A stretch of DNA of 37,516 nucleotides from Pseudomonadales bacterium (GTDB taxonomy: Bacteria > Pseudomonadota > Gammaproteobacteria > Pseudomonadales > Azotimanducaceae), in contig JADHNJ010000023.1 of assembly GCA_016779565.1 (NCBI GenBank), positions 1 through 37,516 of the forward strand. Direction: 5' to 3'. Below are positions 7,417-15,386 of this stretch, in pieces. The number at the start of each line of letters is the position of its first letter. The first letter of the stretch is position 1. Position numbers and translations under genes: made by a program. The notes under the pieces were generated by a model. The model did not search any database, was not told the DNA's origin, and saw nothing but the letters and a program-made list of their open reading frames with translations.

Positions 7417-8754
7417 ATGTCGAAAGCACTGAAGAAACCTATGCCCATAAAAACTGGTTTCTTAAAGACGCTACGAATGCTCAGGCAAAGCTATCGAAAC
7501 CCCCTGGTGCATGGTCAAGCCCTGCAAGCGGAACACGGCAACGTAGTGATGCAGATGGCGGGCGGTATAAAAATGGTGCATCTGTTCGGCGCTGATGCTC
7601 ATCAATTGTGTTTGCTGAATCCCAATCAGATTTTGTCCAATAAGAAAGCCTGGGATCGCATCATCGGCCGGGTTTTCCCTAATGGCCTAATGCTGCGAGA
7701 TGGCGATGATCATCGATATCATCGACGGTTGATGCAAGCAGGGTTTAAAAGCTCCGCTCTGCAAACCTACGCGCAAACAATGTTGCCTCAAACCCAAGCA
7801 GCCATTGCAGGTTGGACGCAAGGACAAACCGCATCTTGGGTGCCGGTATACCCTAAATTTAAGCAGCTCACCCTAGATCTCGCTGCTACTATTTTTTTAG
7901 GAATGGATTTAGGTTTTGATGCGACTCGAATTAACCGAGCCTTTGAAACTACCGTAGCCGCCTCAATGCCTCGGGTGCCGGTACCGATTCCTGGGAATTT
8001 GCTTTGGCGTGGCATTCGAGCAAGAGAGGCCATGGTGAAATTTTTTCTCAGCCAGATCCCAAGCAAGCGCCAAGGGGACGGCCAGGATCTGTTTTCCTTG
8101 CTGTGTCGTGCGGAGGACGAGTCGGGCGATCGATACACAGATCAGGAAATTGTCGATCATATGATCTTCCTGATGATGGCGGCCCACGACACCACAACCA
8201 GCACGCTCACCAGCATGACGTATTTGCTCGCAAAACACCCTGTTTGGCAGGAAAGGCTGCGGGCTCAGAGTAAGCCCCTTGATGGTGACATTAACCGAGA
8301 ACATTTAAATCAAATGACGGATGTCGCAGCGGTGATGAAAGAATCGCTGCGGCTATATCCGCCCTTATCAACTTTGCCGAAATACAGTCTAAAAACGTTC
8401 GAATTTGAGGGTTTCGAGATACCCAAGGATGCGATGGTGATCACCTACCCGATTCATACGCACTATGCTTCAGAGCACTGGCCGGATCCAGAGCACTTTC
8501 AGCCGGAACGGTTTTTAACCGATGCGATATCAAAAAACCGACATCCTTATAGTTTTGTCCCCTTTAGTGGCGGGGCGCATATGTGCATTGGGCTACATTT
8601 TGCGGAGATGCAAATCAAATTAGTGATCAATGAGCTACTCAATCAGTACAGGTGGTCAATTCCCGAGGGTTATGAAATGCCCGTTCAGCAGTCGCCGATA
8701 TCGAAGCCCAAGGATGATCTACCGATTCTCTACCATCGGTTAGATAGGGCATAA
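7417..8754 (+). CDS. cytochrome P450
   Basis: A soluble 445-aa P450 monooxygenase with every hallmark: I-helix AAHDTTTS (Ala255-Asp258-Thr259 region), ExxR in the K-helix (Glu309-Ser-Leu-Arg312), the PERF-like FQPERF, and the haem loop FSGGAHMCIG with the proximal Cys390. The I-helix His before the acid-alcohol pair (AAHDT rather than AGxDT) is a feature of several bacterial lipid/sterol-type P450s. It has no N-terminal membrane anchor, and no fused reductase is present. No ferredoxin or ferredoxin reductase gene is found in the window, so electrons must come from partners encoded elsewhere. AGGGG precedes the ATG at 7417. The substrate is unknown; the company of acyl-CoA dehydrogenases suggests hydroxylation of a lipophilic or terpenoid-like compound. 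Confidence 0.93.
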   Translation: MSKALKKPMPIKTGFLKTLRMLRQSYRNPLVHGQALQAEHGNVVMQMAGGIKMVHLFGADAHQLCLLNPNQILSNKKAWDRIIGRVFPNGLMLRDGDDHRYHRRLMQAGFKSSALQTYAQTMLPQTQAAIAGWTQGQTASWVPVYPKFKQLTLDLAATIFLGMDLGFDATRINRAFETTVAASMPRVPVPIPGNLLWRGIRAREAMVKFFLSQIPSKRQGDGQDLFSLLCRAEDESGDRYTDQEIVDHMIFLMMAAHDTTTSTLTSMTYLLAKHPVWQERLRAQSKPLDGDINREHLNQMTDVAAVMKESLRLYPPLSTLPKYSLKTFEFEGFEIPKDAMVITYPIHTHYASEHWPDPEHFQPERFLTDAISKNRHPYSFVPFSGGAHMCIGLHFAEMQIKLVINELLNQYRWSIPEGYEMPVQQSPISKPKDDLPILYHRLDRA

Positions 8755-8799
8755 ATGATTGGCTTCAGATATTGCCAGGCTCAGGTTAAAGGAGGTTAG

Positions 8800-9330
8800 A
8801 TGCTAACGTGGTCTCATGTCGTGCTAAACGTGCGCAATCTAGATCTGATGCTCGATTTTTATCAAAACATTTTGGGATTTGATATCACCGATCGTGGTCC
8901 GATCGCTGAGGGTGGACCAGAAATCGTTTTTTTAAGCCAACAGCCTTCGGAACACCATCAGTTAGCCATGGTGGTGGCTAAAGCGGAGGAGGCGACAACA
9001 AAGTCAGTCAATCACCTCGCCTTCAGAGTGCCGACCTTTCAAGCTCTAAAGACACAGATCCAACGTTTGCAGGATCATAGAGACACCCATTTTTTACCTT
9101 TGTCTCATGGCAATACGCTATCGGTGTATTTTGGCGACCCCGAGGGCAATGGGTTTGAGGTCTTTTGGGATACGCCGTGGCACGTTGCGCAGCCACAGGG
9201 TAAGCCTTGGGATATCAGTTTGAGTGAAACAGCGGCCTTAAACTGGATTGAAAGCACATTCAGTGGCGAACCCTCCTTCGAGGCAGCGGAGGATTATCAT
9301 GCGCGCAGGCGGAGCCTGCGAGAGGGTTAG
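8800..9330 (+). CDS. VOC-family (glyoxalase/extradiol dioxygenase fold) protein
   Basis: The 176-aa protein is a single VOC module: WSHVVLNVRNLDLMLDFYQ at the start (His6), NHLAFRV (His72) beginning the second half, and FGDPEGNGFEVFWD with Glu120, which together give a 2-His-1-Glu metal site like that of one-domain extradiol dioxygenases and fosfomycin-resistance-type proteins. A tail of about 50 residues (after PWHVAQP) is rich in charged residues. The ribosome-binding site AAAGGAGG directly before the ATG is the strongest in this part of the window. It follows the P450 gene by 45 nt and is probably in the same transcript. The motif WDTPWHV is often seen in VOC proteins linked to catechol-type cleavage, but dioxygenase activity is not proven. 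Confidence 0.85.
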   Translation: MLTWSHVVLNVRNLDLMLDFYQNILGFDITDRGPIAEGGPEIVFLSQQPSEHHQLAMVVAKAEEATTKSVNHLAFRVPTFQALKTQIQRLQDHRDTHFLPLSHGNTLSVYFGDPEGNGFEVFWDTPWHVAQPQGKPWDISLSETAALNWIESTFSGEPSFEAAEDYHARRRSLREG

Positions 9331-9815
9331 ATGCTTGGGGCTTGTGTTAACTCGTGCGAAGCAGTGTTCGGATACGACTTTTTAGGCGTGCATTGGCACC
9401 GGAGTCATGAGACGTGCCGCCCAAGCTTGCAGGCAAAGCCGCCTTGCTGTGACAAGATCATGGTGTTTACCCAGCGCCTTGATAATGCGGAATACCTCCA
9501 GTGTCCGTGCTTTTAAAGTTGCGACGAGTACCCAATGTGGGCTGGGGTCTGTCTGACAATCAAGTCGATGATCAGCTTTAATTGCATGATCAGGGTTCGC
9601 GACGAATTGAGTACATTGCTAAGAAGCATTCGCCAACAGTGCGCCAATCTAGATTTAGGCTAAAGGCTTAAAACGGAGGGAAAGCTTGCATCCTGGGTCG
9701 TCGAGGGTGTCAATCAGTAGATCGATGTTCAAATGATTAGGCAGCGCATTGTCTTGTTGAGACTGATGAAATTGTCACTCGATGACAATTTGGCCACAAA
9801 AGGTTGGGTAACACG
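9331..9815. other. 485-nt gap; possible remnant of a minus-strand gene
   Basis: No intact gene is visible. A plus-strand frame 9331-9516 begins directly at the previous stop but has no family-like content. On the minus strand an open frame without a start codon runs from 9618 to a stop at 9384-9382 (about 78 codons) and reads as plausible protein, for example LEVFRIIKALGKHHD. A second start-less minus frame (stop near 9659) reads LLIDTLDDPGCKLSLRF. Together they could be the frameshifted ruins of one gene, but this is weak. The 3' part holds the inverted repeat described separately. Confidence 0.35.
9769..9791. promoter_or_regulatory. perfect 9-bp inverted repeat, candidate operator of the FAD monooxygenase gene
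   Basis: AAATTGTCA (9769-9777) and TGACAATTT (9783-9791) are exact reverse complements separated by 5 nt, giving a 23-bp dyad centred about 36 nt upstream of the monooxygenase ATG at 9816. The spacing (about two helical turns overall), AT-rich ends and lack of a T-run favour a dimeric repressor/activator site (TetR, MarR, GntR or LysR type) over a terminator. No regulator gene is adjacent. Confidence 0.5.
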
Positions 9816-10982
9816 ATGAAGGCATTAAAAGTGTTAATTGTGGGTGCGGGTATCGGCGGACTGACGCATGCCTTGTGTTTAAGTCGCGCAGGGCACCGAG
9901 TAACAGTTCTTGAAGCTAACCCGCGGGCAGAGTTTTTAGGGGCAGGTGTTCAAATTTCACCGAATGCAACCAAGGTCTTGCAGGCAATTGGCCTTGAACC
10001 TGGCCTGAGCCAAAGGGCAACTCAGCCAGAGAACTCGATTTTTCGACATTGGCGTACCGGTGCCACGATCCATCATGCGCCGCTGGGTTCAGCCGTAAAG
10101 GAAAGGTTTGGGGCGCCTTATTATCATTTGCTGCGATCTGATCTCATGGCGTTGTTGACGGACGCGATTGCAAAAGATTCCCGGATCGATGTGGTGTACG
10201 GGGCTAAGGTTGTGGCTTTTGAAGCGGGGGACGACGCCGTTTTTGTTGACAGCCTTGACGGGCAGTTCATGGGGCAAGTGTTGGTGGGCGCCGACGGAAT
10301 CCACTCCATCATCCGTCAAGGCCTGCTTGGCGAACAATTGCCAAGGTTTACCGGTCAGGTAGCCTGGCGATTTCTGGTGCCGACGGCAAGTCTCGACGCC
10401 CGAGCGTTTTCTCCTGCAGTGACAGCTTGGTGGGGTCCAGGCCAGCATTTTGTCCACTATGTGGTTGGGCAAGGTCAATGGATGAATTGCGTCTGTGTTT
10501 TAGGGGCGTCCCAGTGGGCCGAGGAGTCTTGGGTTCAACCAGGCGAGATCACCGACGTCTTAGCAGATTTTAGAGATTGGCATCCCAGCTTAAGGGCATT
10601 AATCGAAGCAGCCGATGTGCCTGATATCTATAAATGGGCACTCTTTGATCGACCGGAATTGCCAAGGTGGGGTGCAGGCCCTGTTACTTTACTCGGAGAT
10701 GCCTGCCACGCAACATTGCCATTTCTGGCTCAGGGTGCGGCAATGGCGATTGAGGATGCGGCGGTTTTAAGTCGGTGTTTGAGTGAAGGTGCGGACATTC
10801 CAGGCAGCCTTAAACGGTATGAAGATCTTCGAAAATCTCGCACGACTTATGTTCAAAGGGCCTCACAAAGAAACGGCTGGGTTTATCATGCGCGTCCTCC
10901 TCTGACTTGGCTGCGGGATCTAATCACGCCTTGGGCGGGTCAACGGACCATGACCCGTTTATATGATTACAACGCCCTTTAA
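9816..10982 (+). CDS. FAD-dependent monooxygenase (salicylate/3-hydroxybenzoate hydroxylase type)
   Basis: The 388-aa protein is a group A flavin monooxygenase: the FAD-binding GAGIGGL loop (residues 10-16), the acidic end of beta-2 (VLEANP), the HLLRSDLMALL segment with Arg107, the dual-function DG motif VLVGADGIHS (about 156-164), and the second FAD motif LLGDACHATLPFLAQG with the following GAAMAIEDA helix. The family uses NAD(P)H and O2 to hydroxylate phenolic acids or related rings. I used the ATG at 9816; an in-frame TTG at 9804 adds only MGNT. A 23-bp dyad lies just upstream, so the gene probably has its own regulated promoter. Substrate unknown; with the VOC proteins it would fit aromatic or cyclic-compound breakdown. 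Confidence 0.9.
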   Translation: MKALKVLIVGAGIGGLTHALCLSRAGHRVTVLEANPRAEFLGAGVQISPNATKVLQAIGLEPGLSQRATQPENSIFRHWRTGATIHHAPLGSAVKERFGAPYYHLLRSDLMALLTDAIAKDSRIDVVYGAKVVAFEAGDDAVFVDSLDGQFMGQVLVGADGIHSIIRQGLLGEQLPRFTGQVAWRFLVPTASLDARAFSPAVTAWWGPGQHFVHYVVGQGQWMNCVCVLGASQWAEESWVQPGEITDVLADFRDWHPSLRALIEAADVPDIYKWALFDRPELPRWGAGPVTLLGDACHATLPFLAQGAAMAIEDAAVLSRCLSEGADIPGSLKRYEDLRKSRTTYVQRASQRNGWVYHARPPLTWLRDLITPWAGQRTMTRLYDYNAL

Positions 10983-11229
10983 GACCATCCTGAATCAATC
11001 GCAGTCCTGCTAGGGACGCTTAAAATTGGGCTTTGGAACCTTGGTCGTTGTGACCGAACGGCTCTTAACTTAGTCTTAAACCCATGGATAGATTGCAACC
11101 AAGTCAGCTCTCCATCACTATGGACGCAAACACAACGGCCCGATAGGGGTGGACCGTGGGCTAGCGCGTAAAGTCTTGTTTAAGTTGGCGCTCGCTAGCC
11201 GCGATTTCGACCCATGCAAGGAGAGATCA

Positions 11230-12339
11230 ATGCAAGCTGTCCTAAGCGAAGATCAAATGCAATTCAAGCAGGTTATCGCTCGGTTTTTTGATACCCACAG
11301 TACGATGCCGGCGGTACGCAGATTGTCAGAGACTGAAACAGGCTTTGATCCAGTGGTTTGGTCCGAATTGAGCGAAACCCTGGGGTTGCCGGGCACTCAT
11401 TTGCCTGAGGAATATGGTGGGCATGGATTCGGGCCTACTGAGCTTGGCATCATTCTCGAAGAAATGGGTCGAACCTTGTACTGCGGGCCCTTTTTTTCGT
11501 CGGCGGTTATGGCGGGTTATGCGTTGGCGTGCTTTGGTGATGAGGCCGCAAAAATCGAAAAGTTGCCTCAGATAGCGGCAGGGACCACTCGTGCGACATT
11601 AGTCTTGGATGATCTTAATCACCCCAGCAAGGTTGGGCGTCTGATTAAGGCGAATCAGGCCGGCGTGTTGACTGGCACAGCGCCTATTGTTTTAGATGGC
11701 GGCAGCGCTCAAGCGTTTCTTATCGTTGCTCGCGAGCCAGCAGGCTTAGGGCTTTTTGAGCTCTCGCCAACTTCACCAGGTGTAGAGATCACCTTGCAAG
11801 AATCGATCGACATGACCCGGAAAATCGCGCGTCTGACATTACAATCTGCACCCGGCCTTCGGTTGGGTTCGGTAACAGAGCAAGGTCTCTACCAATTTTG
11901 GGATCTAATTAGTGTGGCTTTAGCCCATGAGATGATCGGTGGGGCCGCCCGCCTATTAAATGACACGGTTGAATACACCAAAGGGCGGTATCAGTTTGGT
12001 CGGCCGATTGGTTCTTTTCAGGCCTTAAAGCACCGTTGCGCTGACCTGTTGATGAGCCTTGAATTTGCCAAGGCCGCAACCCACCATGCCGGGTTTTGTC
12101 TTGCAGCCGGGGAAGAGACGACAATATATCCGAGTATGGCCAAAGCGATGGCAGCGGACTGTTTTATGGATATGGCGCGCGCCGCCATTCAGCTTAGAGG
12201 TGGCATAGGGTTCACCTGGGAAGATGACACGCACCTTTGGTTTAAGCGGGCAAAATGTGATGAGGTGTTGCTGGGCGCGCCCTATCAACAGCGTGCTCGA
12301 ATGATGGATATCTTACAGGAGGCTCAAGATGTCGCGTGA
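11230..12339 (+). CDS. acyl-CoA dehydrogenase-like protein, probable non-catalytic partner subunit
   Basis: A 369-aa member of the acyl-CoA dehydrogenase superfamily, with N-terminal helical region, middle beta domain and C-terminal domain (RYQFGRPIGSFQALKHR at about 253-269 is diagnostic; LRGGIGFTWEDDTHLWFKRA near the end). It lacks the usual WCxxxSEPGxGSD segment of the middle domain. It also has no Glu at the position where other family members carry the ER-type base: the local sequence is FWDLISVALAHE. There is no (E/G)GT-x-EIQ motif. The ATG at 11230 has a strong AAGGAGAG site; 27 upstream in-frame residues are rejected. It overlaps the next dehydrogenase gene by 11 nt. This pairing resembles steroid-degradation dehydrogenases that form alpha2-beta2 heterotetramers. 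Confidence 0.87.
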   Translation: MQAVLSEDQMQFKQVIARFFDTHSTMPAVRRLSETETGFDPVVWSELSETLGLPGTHLPEEYGGHGFGPTELGIILEEMGRTLYCGPFFSSAVMAGYALACFGDEAAKIEKLPQIAAGTTRATLVLDDLNHPSKVGRLIKANQAGVLTGTAPIVLDGGSAQAFLIVAREPAGLGLFELSPTSPGVEITLQESIDMTRKIARLTLQSAPGLRLGSVTEQGLYQFWDLISVALAHEMIGGAARLLNDTVEYTKGRYQFGRPIGSFQALKHRCADLLMSLEFAKAATHHAGFCLAAGEETTIYPSMAKAMAADCFMDMARAAIQLRGGIGFTWEDDTHLWFKRAKCDEVLLGAPYQQRARMMDILQEAQDVA

Positions 12340-13576
12340 CGAGATTAAAGCGGAACTTGAACAGTTTCTAGAGGCTGAGTTTTCACCAGATCTGTCTCTG
12401 ATCGAATGGCGACAGCGTCTGGTGTCAGCGGGTTGGGCGGCGCCTCTCTGGCCAGAAGCGTATTTTGGGCGGGGGTTTTCTCAAGCTCAAGCTGCAGTCG
12501 TAACGCAGGTTTTTGCTGAGCGGCGTATCGTTGGCGCAGCCCAGGTAGGACCTCGTCGGTTGGCCGCTGAAACCATTCTCGCTCATGGCACACATGAACA
12601 AAAGCTGCGTTATCTACCCAAAATCTTGACCGGCGAGCATGCATGGTGCCAATTGTTTAGCGAGCCCGGAAGTGGATCGGATTTAGCCGGCGCTTCAACC
12701 CGAGCGGATCGCGAGGCCGATCATTGGCGGATTAACGGACAAAAAGTCTGGAATACCAGCGCGCATCACGCCGACTTTGGTATTTTGGTCGCGCGTTCAA
12801 ACTGGGATCTGCCAAAACACCAAGGTCTGTCTTATTTTTTGATCGATATGCGTCAGCCAGGCGTTGAGGTAAGGCCCTTAAAACAGATGAATGGTCATGC
12901 ATCGTTTAACGAGGTGTTTTTGACCGATGCACAAGTGGCCCTCGACGATCTTGTAGGTGGCGAGGGCGAAGGCTGGGCTGTGGCTACAACAACGTTGTCG
13001 ATTGAGCGCCAAGGTTTCGCCAGGGGCCGCGGTCAAAGTACTCCGGCAGAGCCCTCGGCAGGTCGAGTTTATCGTGAGCTCGCTCAAGAACTTGAGATCG
13101 ATAACGAACCCTACACATGGTATCCCCAACGGGAAGGCCGCCCAGATTTAGTTTTGCAGCGGGCCCGAGAAACCGGCGCCATTGAGTCGGATGCTGTTCG
13201 TCAAGAAATGGCGAAATTGTTTTGTTTGAGCGAGGCTGCGCGTATTTCGGCAAATCAGGTCTCTGCGCATCAAAAATCCGGCGCCCAGGGTGTGCTTCCT
13301 GCTGGATCGATTGGCAAGCTTGGTGCCAGTGTCATAGCGAGGCAGGCGGCGCACGTTCACACCATGATTTCAGGAGCAAGTGCAATGTTGAGTGGTCCTC
13401 GGTCTGCGGCAGATGGCATGATTGCGGAAACCCTCGTGTCAGTGCCAGCGATTTCGATTGCTGGAGGTACTGATGAAATCCAGCGAAATATCATTGCCGA
13501 GCGGGTGCTGGGAATGCCAAAAGAACAACGTATGGATACTGGGCCCTTCAGAGATATCCCGCGTAATTCGCAGTAG
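12329..13576 (+). CDS. acyl-CoA dehydrogenase, probable catalytic subunit
   Basis: A 415-aa acyl-CoA dehydrogenase that introduces a 2,3-double bond into an acyl-CoA using FAD. It shows WCQLFSEPGSGSDLA (about 106-120), INGQKVWNTSAHHAD (about 135-149) for FAD/substrate binding, and AGGTDEIQRNIIAERVLG near the C-terminus. The MCAD-type catalytic Glu in YEGT is Gly here, so Glu226 in LSIERQGF, at the isovaleryl/long-chain-dehydrogenase position, is the candidate base. Its start codon lies inside the end of the preceding gene (11-nt overlap; CAGGAGG upstream), a strong sign of a stoichiometric complex between the two products. Electrons would go to ETF, which is not encoded here. Confidence 0.9.
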   Translation: MSRDEIKAELEQFLEAEFSPDLSLIEWRQRLVSAGWAAPLWPEAYFGRGFSQAQAAVVTQVFAERRIVGAAQVGPRRLAAETILAHGTHEQKLRYLPKILTGEHAWCQLFSEPGSGSDLAGASTRADREADHWRINGQKVWNTSAHHADFGILVARSNWDLPKHQGLSYFLIDMRQPGVEVRPLKQMNGHASFNEVFLTDAQVALDDLVGGEGEGWAVATTTLSIERQGFARGRGQSTPAEPSAGRVYRELAQELEIDNEPYTWYPQREGRPDLVLQRARETGAIESDAVRQEMAKLFCLSEAARISANQVSAHQKSGAQGVLPAGSIGKLGASVIARQAAHVHTMISGASAMLSGPRSAADGMIAETLVSVPAISIAGGTDEIQRNIIAERVLGMPKEQRMDTGPFRDIPRNSQ

Positions 13577-13651
13577 CCTGTTGTCTGGGTTAAGAGATGC
13601 CAGTGTAGGTTAACCGTCATCCAAAGTGGTAGAGCAAAAAAGGAGAGTAAC

Positions 13652-14023
13652 ATGAGTTTCAAAGGGATAGACCACGTCGTAATTCGAGTCGCTGATATCG
13701 AAGCGGCGATTGTGAATTACAATAAGATTTTAGGCTTTGAGCCCGATAGGGCGCACTCAGAGGTACTGAAAGCTGATCAGGCTTTTTACCACTTCGGCAA
13801 TGGCACCTTTCTTGAGTTAATTTCTCCAACTGATGACGCCTCACCTCTTGCAGGACCTTTAGCGAAACTCGGTGATGGGGTGCATACGGTTGCCTTTGCT
13901 GTCGATAATACGAAATCTGTTGCTGAAGCATTGTCAGCGGAGGGTGTACGAACAATTGGCGGCGCCTTCATTCATCCCGGCGATGCCAATGGCTTGTTGG
14001 TACAGCTAAGCGAGGCCCAATAG
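13652..14023 (+). CDS. VOC-family protein, methylmalonyl-CoA epimerase-like
   Basis: The 123-aa single VOC module begins FKGIDHVVIRVADIEAA with metal-ligand candidate His8, then Glu55 in FLELISP, His78 in GVHTVAF and the C-terminal FIHPGDANGLLVQL. The layout and the 'FIHP..xxGLL' ending match methylmalonyl-CoA epimerases, where the final ligand is normally Glu (LLEL); here Gln118 replaces it. It may therefore be an epimerase or isomerase acting on a different acyl-CoA. AAGGAGAG precedes the ATG. Its location between two acyl-CoA dehydrogenase genes supports a CoA-ester substrate, but this is inference. Confidence 0.8.
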   Translation: MSFKGIDHVVIRVADIEAAIVNYNKILGFEPDRAHSEVLKADQAFYHFGNGTFLELISPTDDASPLAGPLAKLGDGVHTVAFAVDNTKSVAEALSAEGVRTIGGAFIHPGDANGLLVQLSEAQ

Positions 14024-14058
14024 CGCAGTCGAGAATCGAAGGAAATTGGAGAACTACC

Positions 14059-15249
14059 ATGACTGAAGCCCTGGAGGCATTTAGATTAGAGACCCGAGAC
14101 TGGTTGCGCGCAAACTGTCCACCTGGGGCGCGGGGACCGGGTGAAATTCACTCCGGGAGTACGAAGTTGTCTTTTCAGCCAGACACCATTGCTTGGCTTG
14201 AATCGATGGCTGATCGGGGATGGACGGTGCCCATGTGGCCAGAGGCGTATGGTGGTGCTGGCCTAACCCTTGAGCAAACCCAAGTCCTCTACCAAGAAAT
14301 GCAAGCCATTGACGCTCGGTTACCGCTCGTCAATATGGGCACTCGGATGTTGGGTCCTACGTTGCTTGAATATGGCAGCGAATCTCAGAAGCTCAGACAT
14401 CTTCCACTGATTGCCCGGGGCGGCGCCGCCTGGTGCCAAGGCTACAGCGAACCCGGTGCGGGATCAGATCTAGCGGGTTTGACCACCAAAGCCGTTTTGT
14501 CAGGCGATCAGTTTGTAATTCACGGGCAAAAGATTTGGACCTCCGGGGCCCAAAATGCTGATTGGATGTTTTGTTTGGTTCGGACCGATCCAGAGGCGCC
14601 GAAACATCAAGGCATCAGTTTTGTGTTATTACCCATGGATCAACCCGGAGTCACAGTAAAACCGATTCGTTTGATCTCGGGTAGTTCGCCTTTTTGCGAG
14701 ACATTTTTAGACGGTGCAATTGCAGAAAAATCAGATCTTGTCGGTCGTTTAAATGAAGGCTGGGCAATTGGTAAACGATTACTTCAGCATGAACGATCTG
14801 GACAAGGTGGCCTCGGCCCAGCGCCGGCACGCTCTCGACCAGTCGGCGTTACAATCGACCTTGAAATGCCAGAAGTGTTAAATCGTTATGCCACCGATCC
14901 CGCCCAGAAGGCCAGTCAGCGAGATGCGGTAATTCGTTGGCAAATGCGAAGCCGGGCATTTCAATTGACCCAAGCCAGAATGGGCCAAGAAGTCCGTGAT
15001 GGAAAAACACCAGGCGCTGCAACCTCCATGTTTAAGCTCTACGGCGCAAGTCTTGCCCAAGATAAGCAATCATTGACCGCAGAATTGATGGGCACTCAGG
15101 GCATTGGCTGGGAAGCAGCAGGGTTTACGGAAGAAGAAATTGGCGCCACGCGCTCTTGGCTTGCGAGTCGGGCGGTGACGATTTACGGTGGCACTAACGA
15201 GGTGCAAGCGAACATCATTGCTAAGCGAGTGCTTGGCTTGCCCGATTAA
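14059..15249 (+). CDS. acyl-CoA dehydrogenase
   Basis: A 396-aa, full-length acyl-CoA dehydrogenase: WCQGYSEPGAGSDLAG (about 125-140), IHGQKIWTSGAQNADW (about 154-169), and the terminal YGGTNEVQANIIAKRVLGLP. As in the dehydrogenase upstream, the C-terminal YEGT glutamate is Gly, while Glu245 in LLQHERSGQ is at the alternative catalytic position. The sequence resembles the FadE subgroup used for branched or cyclic acyl-CoAs more than straight-chain beta-oxidation enzymes, although this is a judgement by eye. It starts 35 nt after the VOC gene (GGAGAAC upstream) and ends the 10-kb block; ribA follows after 137 nt. Confidence 0.92.
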   Translation: MTEALEAFRLETRDWLRANCPPGARGPGEIHSGSTKLSFQPDTIAWLESMADRGWTVPMWPEAYGGAGLTLEQTQVLYQEMQAIDARLPLVNMGTRMLGPTLLEYGSESQKLRHLPLIARGGAAWCQGYSEPGAGSDLAGLTTKAVLSGDQFVIHGQKIWTSGAQNADWMFCLVRTDPEAPKHQGISFVLLPMDQPGVTVKPIRLISGSSPFCETFLDGAIAEKSDLVGRLNEGWAIGKRLLQHERSGQGGLGPAPARSRPVGVTIDLEMPEVLNRYATDPAQKASQRDAVIRWQMRSRAFQLTQARMGQEVRDGKTPGAATSMFKLYGASLAQDKQSLTAELMGTQGIGWEAAGFTEEEIGATRSWLASRAVTIYGGTNEVQANIIAKRVLGLPD

Positions 15250-15327
15250 CTTGGTCTAAGGCGGGGTATCGGGTTTGCCGAGGCCTGCGTTGATCAACAG
15301 ACGCAATTTAACCACCTCCTGGCCGAT

Positions 15328-15356
15328 TTTCAGTCCATGGCGACTGCTGGTACACT
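15328..15356 (+). promoter_or_regulatory. possible ribA promoter (TTTCAG N17 TACACT)
   Basis: A -10-like TACACT (15351-15356) lies 30 nt before the ribA ATG, with a weak -35-like TTTCAG 17 nt upstream. The -10 is good; the -35 is poor. No FMN-riboswitch-like fold is evident in the 137-nt gap. Confidence 0.3.
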
Positions 15357-15386
15357 TCGCCCTCAGATCATCAAGAGCATTAACGC

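Noticed and set aside
9331-9516. 61-codon frame starting right at the end of the VOC gene.
   Set aside because: Cys/His-rich random-looking sequence, no ribosome site of its own and no homology that I can see.
11160-11199. GCTAGCG...CGCTAGC 7-bp inverted repeat in the leader of the first acyl-CoA dehydrogenase gene.
   Set aside because: Long 26-nt loop and short arms; likely to occur by chance.
15250-15386. Possible FMN riboswitch before ribA.
   Set aside because: The gap is only 137 nt and shows none of the conserved RFN sequence blocks.
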